DNA of 64,000 nt from Streptomyces sp. S3(2020) (GTDB lineage: Bacteria; Actinomycetota; Actinomycetes; Streptomycetales; Streptomycetaceae): the NCBI RefSeq assembly GCF_013044505.1, contig NZ_JABERD010000027.1, positions 1-64,000 on the forward strand. Reading direction: 5' to 3'. How positions within the stretch are numbered: the stretch's first letter is position 1; every line of letters starts with the position of its first letter. The translations under genes were made by a program, and so were the position numbers. Below, one piece after another: positions 37,675 to 47,972 of this stretch. Under the pieces are notes generated by a model. That model was given only the letters and a program-made list of their open reading frames with translations. It was not told the origin of the DNA and searched no databases.

Positions 37675-38939
37675 CGAGGCGCGTGGCGGTCACCGGCCTG
37701 GGTGTCGTCGCCCCGGACGGCATCGGCATACCGGCGTTCTGGGATCTCCTGTCCAACGGACGTACGGCGACGCGGGGCATCACGTTCTTCGACCCGTCCG
37801 GGCTGCGTTCGCGGATCGCCGCCGAGTGCGACTTCGACCCGGCGGCCCATGGTCTGGACGCGGAGCAGGTCGCCCGGTGCGACCGGTACATCCAGTTCGC
37901 CCTGGTCGCGGGGGAGGAGGCGATACGGGACTCCGGCCTCGACCTCGCCGTGGAGAACCCGTGGCGGGTCGGGGTGTCCCTGGGCACCGCGGTCGGCGGA
38001 ACCACCCGGCTGGAGCAGGACTACGTGCTGGTCAGCGAGCGCGGCAAGCGCTGGGACGTGGACCACCGGGAGGCCGCCCCCCATCTGCACCGGGCGTTCT
38101 CGCCCAGCACCCTCGCCTCGGCGGTGGCGGAGCGGTTCGAGGCACGCGGGCCGGTGCAGACGGTCTCCACCGGCTGTACCTCGGGGCTCGACGCGGTCGG
38201 GTACGCGTTCCACACGATCGCGGAGGGCAGGGCCGACGTGTGCATAGCCGGCGCCTCCGACTCCCCGATCTCACCGATCACGATGGCCTGCTTCGACGCG
38301 ATCAAGGCCACCTCCCCGAACAACGACGACCCCGCCCACGCCTCACGGCCCTTCGACGCCGACCGCAACGGGTTCGTCATGGGGGAGGGCGGCGCGGTCC
38401 TCGTCCTGGAGGAGCTGGAACACGCGCTGGCCCGCGGCGCGCATGTGTACTGCGAGATCAGCGGCTACTCCACCTTCGGCAACGCGTACCACATGACCGG
38501 TCTGACCAGCGAGGGCCTGGAGATGGCCCGGGCCATCGAGGACGCCCTCGACCAGGCCAGGCTCGACGCCACGGCGATCGACTACGTCAACGCGCACGGA
38601 TCGGGCACGCAGCAGAACGACCGGCACGAGACGGCCGCGGTCAAACAGGTCCTGGGCGCGCACGCCTATGACACGCCGATGAGTTCCATCAAGTCCATGG
38701 TGGGCCACTCGCTCGGCGCGATCGGTGCGATCGAGCTCGTCGCCTGCGCGCTGGCCCTGACCCACCAGGTCGTCCCGCCCACCGCGAACTACGAGACCCC
38801 GGACCCCGAGTGCGACCTGGACTACGTCCCGCGCATCGCCCGCGAGCGAAAGCTGAACAGCGTGCTCTCCGTGGGCAGCGGGTTCGGGGGCTTCCAGTCC
38901 GCGGTGATCATGAACCTGCCGAGGGAGAAGACACGATGA
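37671..38939 (+). CDS. whiE-ORFIII: Type II PKS ketosynthase alpha (KS)
   Basis: 422 residues. Active-site Cys in [10 protein letters not shown] (near residue 168), His in [11 protein letters not shown] and [12 protein letters not shown]. It builds the poly-beta-keto chain on the ACP with the chain length factor encoded next. Sequence and gene order are of the spore pigment (whiE, sch, cur) type. The start is fixed by the overlap with the cupin gene; the stop overlaps the CLF start (ATGA). Confidence 0.96.
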   Translation: MTRRVAVTGLGVVAPDGIGIPAFWDLLSNGRTATRGITFFDPSGLRSRIAAECDFDPAAHGLDAEQVARCDRYIQFALVAGEEAIRDSGLDLAVENPWRVGVSLGTAVGGTTRLEQDYVLVSERGKRWDVDHREAAPHLHRAFSPSTLASAVAERFEARGPVQTVSTGCTSGLDAVGYAFHTIAEGRADVCIAGASDSPISPITMACFDAIKATSPNNDDPAHASRPFDADRNGFVMGEGGAVLVLEELEHALARGAHVYCEISGYSTFGNAYHMTGLTSEGLEMARAIEDALDQARLDATAIDYVNAHGSGTQQNDRHETAAVKQVLGAHAYDTPMSSIKSMVGHSLGAIGAIELVACALALTHQVVPPTANYETPDPECDLDYVPRIARERKLNSVLSVGSGFGGFQSAVIMNLPREKTR

Positions 38940-40186
38940 GGGAACCGCATCCTCGGCGCGCGGCCATCACCGGCATCGGACTGGTCGCGCCCAACGGAAC
39001 CAGCGCCGAGACCTTCTGGAAGTCGACCAGGGAGGGCATCAGCGTCCTGGACCGGATCACCCGGGAAGGATGTGGGCACCTGCCGCTGCGGGTGGCCGGT
39101 GAGGTCCGGGACTTCGACCCGCCGTCCGTGGTCGAGGAGCGCTACCTCGTCCAGACCGACCGGTTCACGCACTTCGCGATGGCCGCGGCCGACCAGGCGC
39201 TCGACGACGCCGGCCTCGACCGGGCCGGCACGGACGCCGCGCCGTTCTCCGTGGGCGTGGTCACCGCGGCCGGTTCCGGTGGCGGCGAGTTCGGGCAGCG
39301 GGAGCTGCAGCAGCTGTGGGACAAGGGCAGTCGCTACGTCGGGCCGTACCAGTCCATCGCCTGGTTCTACGCCGCGAGCACCGGCCAGATCTCCATTCGC
39401 CGCGGCTTCAAGGGCCCGTGCGGGGTGGTCGCCGCCGACGAGGCCGGTGGCCTCGACGCTCTGGCGCATGCGGCGCGCGCCGTGCGGCGCGGCACCGACG
39501 TGATCGTGGCCGGTGCGACCGAGGCGCCACTGGCCCCCTACTCGATGGTCTGCCAGCTCGGCTACGAGGAGTTGAGCGCCGTCGAGGACCCGGACCGCGC
39601 CTACCGTCCCTTCACCGCCACGGCCTGCGGTTTCGTGCCTGCCGAGGGCGGCGCGATGCTCGTCGTGGAAGAGGAGACCTCGGCCCGTGGACGGGGCGCG
39701 TCCGTACGGGCCACCCTGGCGGGCCACGCGTCGACCTTCACCGGAGCCTCCCGCTGGGAGCAGTCCCGGGAAGGGCTGGCCCAGGCCATCCGGGGCGCCC
39801 TGGACGAGGCCGACTGCGCCCCCGAGGACATCGACGTGGTCTTCGCCGACGCCCTCGGGGTACCGGAGGCGGACCGAGCGGAGGCGCTGGCGATCGCGGA
39901 CGCGCTGGGCGCGCACGGCAGACGCGTCCCTGTCACCGCGCCGAAGACCGCCATCGGCCGGAGCTACTCGGCGGCGCCCGTGCTGGACGTCGCCGCGGCG
40001 GTGCTCGCGCTGGAGCACGGTCTGATCCCGCCCACCCCCAACGTCTTCGACCCCTGCCACGACCTCGACCTCGTGACCTCCCGCGCCCGTGCCGCCGAAC
40101 TGCGCACGGCGCTGGTCCTCAGCCGGGGACTCATGGGGTCGAACTCGGCGCTCGTGCTACGGCTCGGCGCCGGCGAAGCCTCGTGA
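38936..40186 (+). CDS. whiE-ORFIV: Type II PKS chain length factor (KS beta)
   Basis: 416 residues, KS homologue without the nucleophile. The position of the KS Cys is filled by Glu ([11 protein letters not shown]), where most antibiotic-type CLFs have Gln. The heterodimer partner of the KS, it controls chain length, about 24 carbons in whiE-type systems. ATG 38936 is coupled to the KS stop. A tandem repeat follows directly after the stop. Confidence 0.95.
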   Translation: MREPHPRRAAITGIGLVAPNGTSAETFWKSTREGISVLDRITREGCGHLPLRVAGEVRDFDPPSVVEERYLVQTDRFTHFAMAAADQALDDAGLDRAGTDAAPFSVGVVTAAGSGGGEFGQRELQQLWDKGSRYVGPYQSIAWFYAASTGQISIRRGFKGPCGVVAADEAGGLDALAHAARAVRRGTDVIVAGATEAPLAPYSMVCQLGYEELSAVEDPDRAYRPFTATACGFVPAEGGAMLVVEEETSARGRGASVRATLAGHASTFTGASRWEQSREGLAQAIRGALDEADCAPEDIDVVFADALGVPEADRAEALAIADALGAHGRRVPVTAPKTAIGRSYSAAPVLDVAAAVLALEHGLIPPTPNVFDPCHDLDLVTSRARAAELRTALVLSRGLMGSNSALVLRLGAGEAS

Positions 40187-40191
40187 CGAGG

Positions 40192-40261
40192 CATCACGCA
40201 GCACCCATCACGCAGCACCCATCACGCAGCACCCATCACGCAGCACCCGACACACAGCACC
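40192..40261 (+). repeat. 14-bp tandem repeat between CLF and ACP genes
   Basis: Four perfect copies of CATCACGCAGCACC (40192-40205, 40206-40219, 40220-40233, 40234-40247) plus a fifth degenerate copy (40248-40261). It lies in the short CLF-ACP spacer of an otherwise tightly packed operon. It is too regular and spacer-free for a CRISPR. Copy number may vary between strains. Confidence 0.92.
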
Positions 40262-40287
40262 CGACACCAAGCAGGGAGAGAAACCGC

Positions 40288-41026
<739 letters not shown>

Positions 41027-41046
41027 TCCGGACGGAGGACAGGACC

Positions 41047-41379
41047 ATGCACCAATCCCTGATCGTCGCCCGTATGGCACCGGAGTCGGCCCTCGACATC
41101 GCCAAGGTGTTCGACGAGTCGGACCGTGGAGAGCTTCCGCACCTCGTGGGAGTCGCCCGGCGCAGTCTCTTCCAGTTCGACGACGTGTATCTGCACCTCA
41201 TCGAGTCGGAGCGGGACCCCGGACCGGCCATCGCGAAGGCGGCCGGGCACCCCGAGTTCCGGGACATCAGCGAACGGCTGTCGGCGTACGTCACCGCGTA
41301 CGACCCGGCGACCTGGCGTTCCCCGAAGGACGCGATGGCGCGCTGCTTCTACCGCTGGGAGCGGGACGCCCCCTCCTGA
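41047..41379 (+). CDS. whiE-ORFVII: TcmI-type polyketide cyclase
   Basis: 110 residues, small dimeric alpha-beta barrel cyclase (HQSLIVARMAPESALDIAKVF at the N-terminus, ATWRSPKDAMARCFYRWE at the end). It closes later rings of the aromatic polyketide. GGAGGACAGGACC precedes the ATG. It is the last gene of the pigment operon and is followed by a terminator. Confidence 0.93.
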   Translation: MHQSLIVARMAPESALDIAKVFDESDRGELPHLVGVARRSLFQFDDVYLHLIESERDPGPAIAKAAGHPEFRDISERLSAYVTAYDPATWRSPKDAMARCFYRWERDAPS

Positions 41380-41402
41380 ACCACCGCACGAACACGAACC
41401 GT

Positions 41403-41441
41403 CGGTCGCCGGGCACGCGAGGACTGCGTGCCCGGCGACCG
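41403..41441. terminator. Bidirectional terminator between cyclase and O-methyltransferase
   Basis: A perfect 16-bp stem (left arm 41403-41418, right arm 41426-41441) with a seven-base loop lies between two convergent genes, so it can serve both. Confidence 0.8.
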
Positions 41442-41472
41442 GCGGTCTGCGTGTTCCGTCCGGGGGAGTCGG

Positions 41473-42528
41473 TCACCCGGGGACGGTGCAGTCGAACGCG
41501 TGCAGATAGGGGTTGACCGGGCTGACGTCGTCGATGACCAGGCCCGCCTCCGTCAGCCGGCCGACCATGCTGGCGGTGGTGTGCTTGGCACCGCCCACAT
41601 TGAGGAGCAGCAGCAGGTCCATGGCGGTGCTGAACCGCATCGAGGGCGTGTCGTCGACGAGGTTCTCGATGACCACGACGCGCGATCCGGGACCGCCCGC
41701 CTCGATGACGTTGCGCAGGGTGCGGGTCGTGCTGTCGTCGTCCCACTCCAGGATGTTCTTGATGACGTAGACATCGGCCCGGACCGGGACCGCCGTACGG
41801 CAGTCACCGGGCACGAGGCGCATGCGGTCCGCGAGCGCGCCTCCCGCCCGCAGCCGCGGGTCGGCGTTGTCCACCACACGCGGCAGGTCGAGCAGAGTGC
41901 CGTGGAGCGACGGGTACTTCTCCAGCAGGCTCGCCACCACATGCCCCTGCCCACCGCCGATGTCGGCGACGGACGTGGCCCCCGACAGATCCAGGAACTG
42001 GGCGACGTCCCGCGCGGACTGCACACTGGACGTCGTCATGGCCCGGTTGAAGACGTCGGCCGATTCGGGGGCGTCCTCGTTGAGGTAGGGGAAGAACTCC
42101 TTGCCGTACAGCTCCTCTACGACGTTACGGCCGGAGCGGACCGCCTCGTCCAGCTTCGGCCACGCGTCCCAGGTCCACGGCTCGGTGCACCACAGCGCGA
42201 TGTCGCGCAGGCTGTGCGGATCGTCCTCGCGCAGCAGCCGGGACATCTCGGTGTGGGTGAACGTCCCGTCCGGCCGCTCGGTGAAGATGCCGTAGCAGGA
42301 CAGGGCTCGCAACAGGCGTCGTAGCGGCTTCGGTTCGGTCTTCACCGCGGCCGCGAGCTCCTCCACGGCCAGCGGGGTGTCACCGAGGGCGTCGGCGACC
42401 CTCAGCCGCGCCGCCGCGCGGAGGGCGGCCGCACATGCCGCCCCGAACACGAGCTCCCTGAGCCGCATGGACGGCGGCGGTGCGGTCTGGGTGGTCGATG
42501 ATGTCTTGGTGGTCTGCGCAGTCGTCAT
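41473..42528 (-). CDS. O-methyltransferase (acetylserotonin O-methyltransferase type)
   Basis: 351 residues with an N-terminal winged-helix dimerisation domain (about 20-110) and a SAM domain whose motif I is VADIGGGQGHVVA, followed by LLDLPRVVD and VIKNILEWDDD. Such enzymes methylate hydroxyls of aromatic polyketides. It is convergent with the whiE-type operon and probably tailors the pigment. Confidence 0.9.
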   Translation of the reverse strand: MTTAQTTKTSSTTQTAPPPSMRLRELVFGAACAAALRAAARLRVADALGDTPLAVEELAAAVKTEPKPLRRLLRALSCYGIFTERPDGTFTHTEMSRLLREDDPHSLRDIALWCTEPWTWDAWPKLDEAVRSGRNVVEELYGKEFFPYLNEDAPESADVFNRAMTTSSVQSARDVAQFLDLSGATSVADIGGGQGHVVASLLEKYPSLHGTLLDLPRVVDNADPRLRAGGALADRMRLVPGDCRTAVPVRADVYVIKNILEWDDDSTTRTLRNVIEAGGPGSRVVVIENLVDDTPSMRFSTAMDLLLLLNVGGAKHTTASMVGRLTEAGLVIDDVSPVNPYLHAFDCTVPG

Positions 42529-42571
42529 GTGCCGTCTTCCTTCGTCGAGTTCATGAGCGACCCCATGGCCT

Positions 42572-43648
42572 TCAGCAGAGCCCCGAGGGCTGGGAGGCCC
42601 GGCAGGAGTTGCCCTGGAAGGTGTTGCCCTCGCCGGTGTCCGTGTTGACGAGGTCTGCCGGGGCGTTGCCCTCCAGCACGTTGTCGGTGATCCGGTTCCG
42701 CACGCTGGTGGTGCCCACGAAGCTCTTGAACAGGACGATGCCGCCCGACAGCGAGGAGGCGCCGGCGTTGTCCGTGACCCGGTTCCTCGTCACCAGGGTG
42801 TCCTCGGCGCCGGTCAGCACGATGCCGGAGCCCTGGAGCGCGTCGAGCCGCGCGGTCTTCGGGCAGGACTTGTTGTTCCGCGCGATGCGGTTGTCGCGTA
42901 CGGTCAGCGCGCCGGCCCTCGGCTTGTTCTCGTCGCCCACGACGAAGACGCCGGCGCAGTTGCCGCTGATGCGGTTGTGCGCGACGGTGAGGTTCCGCAG
43001 ACGCCGGACGGTGACACCGATCCGGTTGCCTTCCAGGAGGTTGCCTTCGACCACCGTTCCCTCGGTGTCCGTGGCGCCCTCCTCGGACCTGACGGTGTTC
43101 GCGAGGAACAGACCGGCGTCGCCGTTGTCCCGGGCGGTGTTCTTGCGGAGCACACTGCGGACGGAACGCTCCTGGGCGATCCCCCACACCCCGTTCTCCA
43201 CCGCGGTCACGTTCCGCACGGTCAGCCCGTCGGTCCCGACCGCGAACACTCCGGCCTTGCTGAAGCCGGTCACGGTCAGCGAGGCGATGGTGACGCCCTC
43301 GATGTCCTTGTCCTTCTTCCCGACCACGCAGATGCCGTTGCCGCCTTCGCCGCAGCTCTCGGCCGCCCTGGTCGTGGCCGGCTTCGTCGCGGCCGGCTTG
43401 AGGACCGTGGTGCGGCCCATGCCGCGCAGGGTGAGGTCGGGTGTGGTGACCTTGACGCTCTGGCGGTACGTGCCGGGGGTCAGGAGAACGGTGTCTCCCG
43501 GCTTGGCGGTGTCCACCGCCGTCTGGATCGAATCCCCTGGAAAGACCACGTGGATCATGTGGTCCGCAGCGACCGGCGGGGCGGCACAGAGCCCCGCCCC
43601 GGTGATCGCTGTCGCACACGCCAGGGAGGCGATATGAAGTTTCATCAT
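42572..43648 (-). CDS. Secreted parallel beta-helix (NosD/pectate-lyase-like) protein
   Basis: 358 residues from the double ATG (43648 or 43645). A signal peptide (MKLHIASLACATAITGAG to PPVAA) precedes FPGDSIQTAVDTAKPGDTVLLTPGTY, the usual opening of right-handed beta-helix proteins, then repeated PbH1-type rungs (VTVRRLRNLTVAHNRISGN, and later similar units). It may bind or cleave polysaccharide; no catalytic residues can be assigned. Cys pairs suggest disulfides. An inverted repeat GACCGT-GA-ACGGTC at 43672-43685 lies just upstream. It ends 43 bases before the O-methyltransferase start, same strand. Confidence 0.85.
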   Translation of the reverse strand: MMKLHIASLACATAITGAGLCAAPPVAADHMIHVVFPGDSIQTAVDTAKPGDTVLLTPGTYRQSVKVTTPDLTLRGMGRTTVLKPAATKPATTRAAESCGEGGNGICVVGKKDKDIEGVTIASLTVTGFSKAGVFAVGTDGLTVRNVTAVENGVWGIAQERSVRSVLRKNTARDNGDAGLFLANTVRSEEGATDTEGTVVEGNLLEGNRIGVTVRRLRNLTVAHNRISGNCAGVFVVGDENKPRAGALTVRDNRIARNNKSCPKTARLDALQGSGIVLTGAEDTLVTRNRVTDNAGASSLSGGIVLFKSFVGTTSVRNRITDNVLEGNAPADLVNTDTGEGNTFQGNSCRASQPSGLC

Positions 43649-43671
43649 ATTCTGTACGCTATGACCCGAAT

Positions 43672-43685
43672 GACCGTGAACGGTC
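43672..43685. promoter_or_regulatory. Inverted repeat upstream of beta-helix gene
   Basis: GACCGT and ACGGTC are separated by GA, 24 bases before the start codon. It is placed where an operator would overlap the promoter. No regulator can be assigned. Confidence 0.35.
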
Positions 43686-43909
43686 CCGATAGACCATCCG
43701 GCGGCGTGTCATGGCGCCTCGCCGGCAAACCGGCCGACCCCGTGATGTGAGGCGCCGCCGGGACGGGTCAGGTCAGATGGTGAGCCGTCACCACGCGTCG
43801 GCGCGTCCTCGATGAAACCCGGGCTGGTGTCGGTGTGGAGGCCGCCGCCGGCGCGCCACCGCGCCGAACAGGACCGCCACCGCCGTGAGTACGGACACCG
43901 GGGACGGCT

Positions 43910-44089
43910 TCAGCGCCTGCGGCCGCCGCGTGCGGACCACCCGGTGCCGATGCCCGCGAGATGCAGGGCCAGAGCGGTCAGCCCGAGCAACATCACGTTG
44001 GTCGAGCTGAAGACGTCGTTCGTGGAGATCTCCGCCGCGTTGATCAGGAAGGCGAGGAAGAACAGGATTGCGGAAACGATGGCGAGCAA
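43910..44089 (-). CDS. Small two-segment membrane protein, 59 aa
   Basis: TTG 44089 with GGGACGG upstream opens a frame with two hydrophobic helices (LAIVSAILFFLAFLINAAE and TNVMLLGLTALALHLAGIG) and a basic tail. A longer form from ATG 44161 is possible, but its first 24 residues are hydrophilic and atypical. Similar short two-helix membrane proteins are common in Streptomyces; function unknown. Confidence 0.65.
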   Translation of the reverse strand: MLAIVSAILFFLAFLINAAEISTNDVFSSTNVMLLGLTALALHLAGIGTGWSARGGRRR

Positions 44090-44194
44090 GGTAGCCGTCC
44101 CTTCGGTCCGGGGTCCGTCGTCTGCTTGCCGTCCGGATGCCCCCAAGTCGCGGGAAAACACGGCCGTTCGCCGACAGCCTTCGTCCGCTACGTG

Positions 44195-45754
44195 CTACGC
44201 GCCCGGCCCCTGGCCTCGGCGAGTGAACGTGCCCAGTCCCTCGTTGTCGAGGTATTCGACCGTGAAGGACTTCCCGTTGGGGGCGAAGGACACCCCGGTC
44301 CGGCCGACCGCGTTCTCCCCCGCGGTCTCGAAGCTGAACGTGTCGCCGTCGTAGTGCGTGAGCCGGTACGACTGGGGCTCGGGACCCAGCCGGAGGGTCA
44401 GGACGCCGTTGTCGTCGGCGACGACCCGGGCCCGACCGTAGTAGTCGCTGTCGTACGTGCCGGTGTAGCTGTCGGCGGCCTTGGCGGGCGCGGCATCGGA
44501 GGGCGGGTGGGCGTAGTCGGTCTCGGACCGGCCCGCGTCCTCCTGCTGCTGGTACACCGCGTCCACGAGGGGTATCCAGTCGCGACTGACCTCGCCCTTC
44601 TGCGCGATGTCGAAGAAGTCGAGGGCGACGGCGTCGGCGACCCCCACCGGTGAGGTGTTGGTCAGCACGACGATGCCCAACTGCTCGCCGGGCAGCATGG
44701 TGACGTTGGTGTGCGCGCCCAGAGCGAACGCGCCCGTGTGCGACAGCCTGAGTCGGCCCTCGTCGTCGTAACTCACGTTCCAGCCAAGGCCGTAGAAGCC
44801 GGTCCGGCCGGCCGGGGCGCGGGGCGGGGAGGCGACAGCCTCGGGCCAGTGGGTGCGCTCCAGGGCATCGGCGTCGATGATCTGCTTGCCGTCGAGCTTG
44901 CCGTCAGCGAGCTGAAGCCGTAGCCAAGTCGCCATGTCCCGTGCGGAGGAGCTGACGCCGCCCGCGGGGGACTGCGCGTCCGGATCCCGTACGAACTCCG
45001 CCTTCCAGGTGCCGTCGTCCGTCTTGACGTGGCCCCAGGCGCGGTCGGCGGCCTTCGCGTAGTCCTCGAAGCGGGAGCTGGTGGAGTCCATGCCGGCCGG
45101 CTTGTAGAGGGTGTCGGCGGCGAGTTTCTCCCAGGTCACGCCTTTCTCGTCCGCGACGGCCTGTGCGGCGGCCGTCAGACCGAAGTTGGTGTAGGCGTAG
45201 CCGGCGCGGAACGGTGTCAGTGGCTCGTAGCGCAGGTGGGACAGGATGTACGCGCGGTCGTAGCCGAGATCTTCGAGGAGGTCTCCGGCGTGGTCGGGAA
45301 GGCCGCTGCGGTGCGAGAAGAGGTCGGCGACCGTCACGTGCGAGGTGACCCACGGATCCTTGAGACGGAAGTCCGGCACATTCGGGGCGACGGGCTCGCT
45401 CCAGCCCTCGACGCCCACCGCTCCGGCGGCGACGGTGGAGGCGATCGGTTTCGACAGCGAGGCGAGCTGGAAGACGGTGTCGGCGTCGACAGCCGCCTTC
45501 TCGCCGGCCTTGCGCACGCCATAGCCCTTGAGGTGGACGACCTTGCCGTTGTGGACGACGGCCACGGCCACGCCGGGTGTCCCGGTGCGTTTCATGGCCG
45601 CCCGGACCACACCGTCGAGCTGATCGACGGCCCGCTGGACCTCTGCGTCGTCGAGCTGGGGCGGAGGCTGGGCCGGGGGCGGTGAAGGGCCCGGTGCCAT
45701 GGTGCCCAGCAGTGCCGTCAGGCCAGTTGCGGCAATCCATCGCAGAGTGCTCAC
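44195..45754 (-). CDS. Serine hydrolase (beta-lactamase/class C type), secreted
   Basis: 519 residues with an N-terminal signal-like segment, a class C/AmpH-type penicillin-binding fold (about 40-400) with SLSK (near residue 98) as the SxxK nucleophile motif, YTN as the Tyr motif and HTG as the KTG equivalent, and a C-terminal lipocalin-like beta domain (TYDSDYYGRARVV onward). It probably acts on D-amino peptides or esters at the wall. The -1 position Cys typical of lipoproteins is absent. Confidence 0.9.
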   Translation of the reverse strand: MSTLRWIAATGLTALLGTMAPGPSPPPAQPPPQLDDAEVQRAVDQLDGVVRAAMKRTGTPGVAVAVVHNGKVVHLKGYGVRKAGEKAAVDADTVFQLASLSKPIASTVAAGAVGVEGWSEPVAPNVPDFRLKDPWVTSHVTVADLFSHRSGLPDHAGDLLEDLGYDRAYILSHLRYEPLTPFRAGYAYTNFGLTAAAQAVADEKGVTWEKLAADTLYKPAGMDSTSSRFEDYAKAADRAWGHVKTDDGTWKAEFVRDPDAQSPAGGVSSSARDMATWLRLQLADGKLDGKQIIDADALERTHWPEAVASPPRAPAGRTGFYGLGWNVSYDDEGRLRLSHTGAFALGAHTNVTMLPGEQLGIVVLTNTSPVGVADAVALDFFDIAQKGEVSRDWIPLVDAVYQQQEDAGRSETDYAHPPSDAAPAKAADSYTGTYDSDYYGRARVVADDNGVLTLRLGPEPQSYRLTHYDGDTFSFETAGENAVGRTGVSFAPNGKSFTVEYLDNEGLGTFTRRGQGPGA

Positions 45755-45840
45755 TTTTCCATTGAAGGACGCGCGGCGAGATCTGTCGCGCGCAGGCGCC
45801 GTACGACCCGCATGGTGTGCTCACCTGCGAGGCTTAACCA

Positions 45841-46707
45841 GTGGCGTCTTCGCGGCCTGGTCTCATAGCTTGTGCGTTCGTGACCGATGATCCGCAGACG
45901 CGCCGGAACCAACGCGAACTCGGCCGAGTGTTCAACGACGTGCCGGAGCTCTACGACCGGGTCCGGCCGGGCTACCCCGACGAGCTGTTCGCGGATCTCG
46001 CCGCCATCACCGGCATGGACGAAAGGTCGCCGGTGCTGGAGGTGGGGTGCGGTACCGGTCAGGCGACGCGCTCACTGGCGGCACTCGGATGCCAGGTGAC
46101 CGCTGTCGAGCCCGGCGCGGACATGGCAGCGCTCGCCCGCCGACGGATCGCCGCCTTCCGTGACGTCGAGGTCGAGACGTCGACGTTCGAGGAGTGGGAC
46201 GATCGCGGCCGACGCTTCGATGTCCTCGTGGCCGCGTCGTCGTGGCACTGGGTCGACCCGTCGATCGGCTGGCAGAGAGCGCACGACGTGCTCCACCCCG
46301 GAGGCTGGACGGCACTGCTCGGCAACGTCGTCGTCCGCAGGCCGGGAGAACCGGAGGTCTACGCCGAGACCGCCGACCTCCACGAGCGGTTCTGCCCCGG
46401 GAACCCCGACTGGGGTCACCCGCCGCTGGAGGACGACGTACGTGCCACCGACGAAGGCTGGGGCCTGGTCGACGGTCCCGGAGAGTTGTTCGGTCCGGTG
46501 ATCGTGCGCCGGTACCCCACCGTCCAGTGGTTCGACGGCGACGGCTTCGCCGATCACCTCCGCTCGTTGTCGCTGTACCGCAAACTCGATCCCGACGTTC
46601 GTGAGCCCCTGCTCGACGCCATCGCCGAGCGCATCCGCACGCGCATGGACGACCGAGCCTCACGCCGCTACCTGAGCGTCCTCCGGGTCGGGCAACGCGC
46701 CGGGTGA
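45841..46707 (+). CDS. SAM-dependent methyltransferase
   Basis: 288 residues from GTG 45841, or 275 from GTG 45880 (VTDDPQTRRN), where the conserved sequence starts. Motif I is VLEVGCGTGQATRSLA; WHWVDPSIGWQ is typical of class I (Methyltransf_11 type) enzymes related to trans-aconitate or small-molecule methyltransferases. Substrate unknown. GAGG lies about ten bases before 45841, while 45880 lacks a site, so the longer start is given. Confidence 0.85.
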   Translation: MASSRPGLIACAFVTDDPQTRRNQRELGRVFNDVPELYDRVRPGYPDELFADLAAITGMDERSPVLEVGCGTGQATRSLAALGCQVTAVEPGADMAALARRRIAAFRDVEVETSTFEEWDDRGRRFDVLVAASSWHWVDPSIGWQRAHDVLHPGGWTALLGNVVVRRPGEPEVYAETADLHERFCPGNPDWGHPPLEDDVRATDEGWGLVDGPGELFGPVIVRRYPTVQWFDGDGFADHLRSLSLYRKLDPDVREPLLDAIAERIRTRMDDRASRRYLSVLRVGQRAG

Positions 46708-46767
46708 GATCGGGTACCGGCCCCTTCGGGACACCTCGACGAGACCGTCCGATGCGCGACCTCGAGA

Positions 46768-47226
46768 TCACCCGGTCGTCTTGATCTTCTTCATCGTGAG
46801 GTGGGATTCCAGGCGCAGGACGGCGGGCAGGCCGCTGAGTCTGCCGGTGAGGAAGGCTTCGTAGGCGGCGTGGTCGGCCACGGCGACGCGGAGGAAGTAG
46901 TCGGGGCGGCCGTACATGCGACGGAACTCGATGACCTCTTCGTAGGAGGCCACGGTGTTCTCGAAATCCTCGAAGGTCCTGCGGTCGGTGGCGCTGACCT
47001 CGACGTCGACGAGCACCTCCAGTCCTTGGCCCAGGGCTTCGGGATCGATGACGGCCCGGTAGCCGGCGATGACACCGGCCTCCTCCAGGCGCTTGACCCG
47101 GCGCAGACAGGGTGGCGGGGTCAGACCGACCCGCTTGGCCAGCTCGACGTTGGTCAGCCGACCGTCCTCGCGCAGATGAAACAGAATGTCTCGATCCACG
47201 GCATCGAGGCGCACTTCATTGCTCAT
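46768..47226 (-). CDS. Lrp/AsnC-family regulator
   Basis: 152 residues. A helix-turn-helix (LTNVELAKRVGLTPPPCLRRVKRLEEAGVI) is followed by the RAM ligand-binding domain. Divergent from azlCD, which export branched-chain amino acids, so it probably regulates them in response to an amino acid. ATG 47226 starts six bases after a TATGAT hexamer, so the mRNA may be leaderless. Confidence 0.92.
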   Translation of the reverse strand: MSNEVRLDAVDRDILFHLREDGRLTNVELAKRVGLTPPPCLRRVKRLEEAGVIAGYRAVIDPEALGQGLEVLVDVEVSATDRRTFEDFENTVASYEEVIEFRRMYGRPDYFLRVAVADHAAYEAFLTGRLSGLPAVLRLESHLTMKKIKTTG

Positions 47227-47288
47227 GGGAAGATCATAGAGCCATAATCGGCAACCATATGAGCACGGATGTTTTCTAAAATATCTGC
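47227..47288. promoter_or_regulatory. Divergent lrp/azlC promoter region
   Basis: 62 AT-rich bases between divergent starts. TATGAT (minus strand, 47233-47238) ends six bases before the lrp ATG; TAAAAT (plus strand, 47277-47282) ends six bases before the azlC ATG. The symmetry suggests paired -10 boxes and leaderless transcripts on both sides, with the Lrp operator between. No -35 box is clear. Confidence 0.5.
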
Positions 47289-47972
47289 ATGTCCACAAGC
47301 TCTTCCGCTTTCCGTGACTCGGCATCGGTGGGACTGGGATTCGTCCCGCTCGGCCTCGCCTTCGGTGCGCTGGCCGTCCAGTCAGGTCTGGACTGGTGGT
47401 GGGCCGCCCTGTCCGCCGCGCTGATCTACGGCGGATCCTTCGAGTTCCTGCTGATCGGCATGGTCACTGCCGCCGCACCACCGGTCGCCATCGCGGGGAC
47501 CGCGTTCATGGTGAACATCCGGCACGTCTTCTACGCGTTGTCCTTCCCCCTGCACCGCGTGAGGGGGCCCCTGGGCAAGGCGTACAGCACCTTTGCGCTG
47601 AGCGACGAGGCGTACGCCCTGACCGCCGGAGACAGGGCTCGGTCCTGGTCCGGCCGGCGCGTCCTGTGGCTTCAGCTCCTCATGCACCTGTACTGGGCCG
47701 CCAGCGCGACCGCCGGAGCGCTGCTCGGTTCCCTCATCCCGGACGGTGTCACCGGCCTGGACTTCGCCCTGACCGCCCTGTTCACCGTCCTCGCCCTCGA
47801 CGCCCTCAAGGATCTGAGCGGTGACCTGCCCACCCCGGCACTCGCCCTCCTCAGCGCCGTGGCCGCCCGGATCCTCTGTCCGGGCCAGATGCTGCCGGCC
47901 GCCTTCGTCCTGTTCACCGCCGGGCTCCTCGCCCGCCACTTCCTGTCCGCCAGGAGCCCGAGCCATGCCTGA
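47289..47972 (+). CDS. azlC: AzlC-type branched-chain amino acid exporter, large subunit
   Basis: 227 residues, about seven hydrophobic segments (for example SVGLGFVPLGLAFGALAV and SFEFLLIGMVTAAAPPVAIAG cut by polar turns). FMVNIRHVFYALSF is a typical AzlC motif. Works with AzlD to export branched-chain amino acids. It overlaps azlD by eight bases. Confidence 0.93.
   Translation: MSTSSSAFRDSASVGLGFVPLGLAFGALAVQSGLDWWWAALSAALIYGGSFEFLLIGMVTAAAPPVAIAGTAFMVNIRHVFYALSFPLHRVRGPLGKAYSTFALSDEAYALTAGDRARSWSGRRVLWLQLLMHLYWAASATAGALLGSLIPDGVTGLDFALTALFTVLALDALKDLSGDLPTPALALLSAVAARILCPGQMLPAAFVLFTAGLLARHFLSARSPSHA

Noticed and set aside
40192..40261. Possible CRISPR array
   Set aside because: Repeats are 14 bp, directly abutting, with no spacers and no cas genes.
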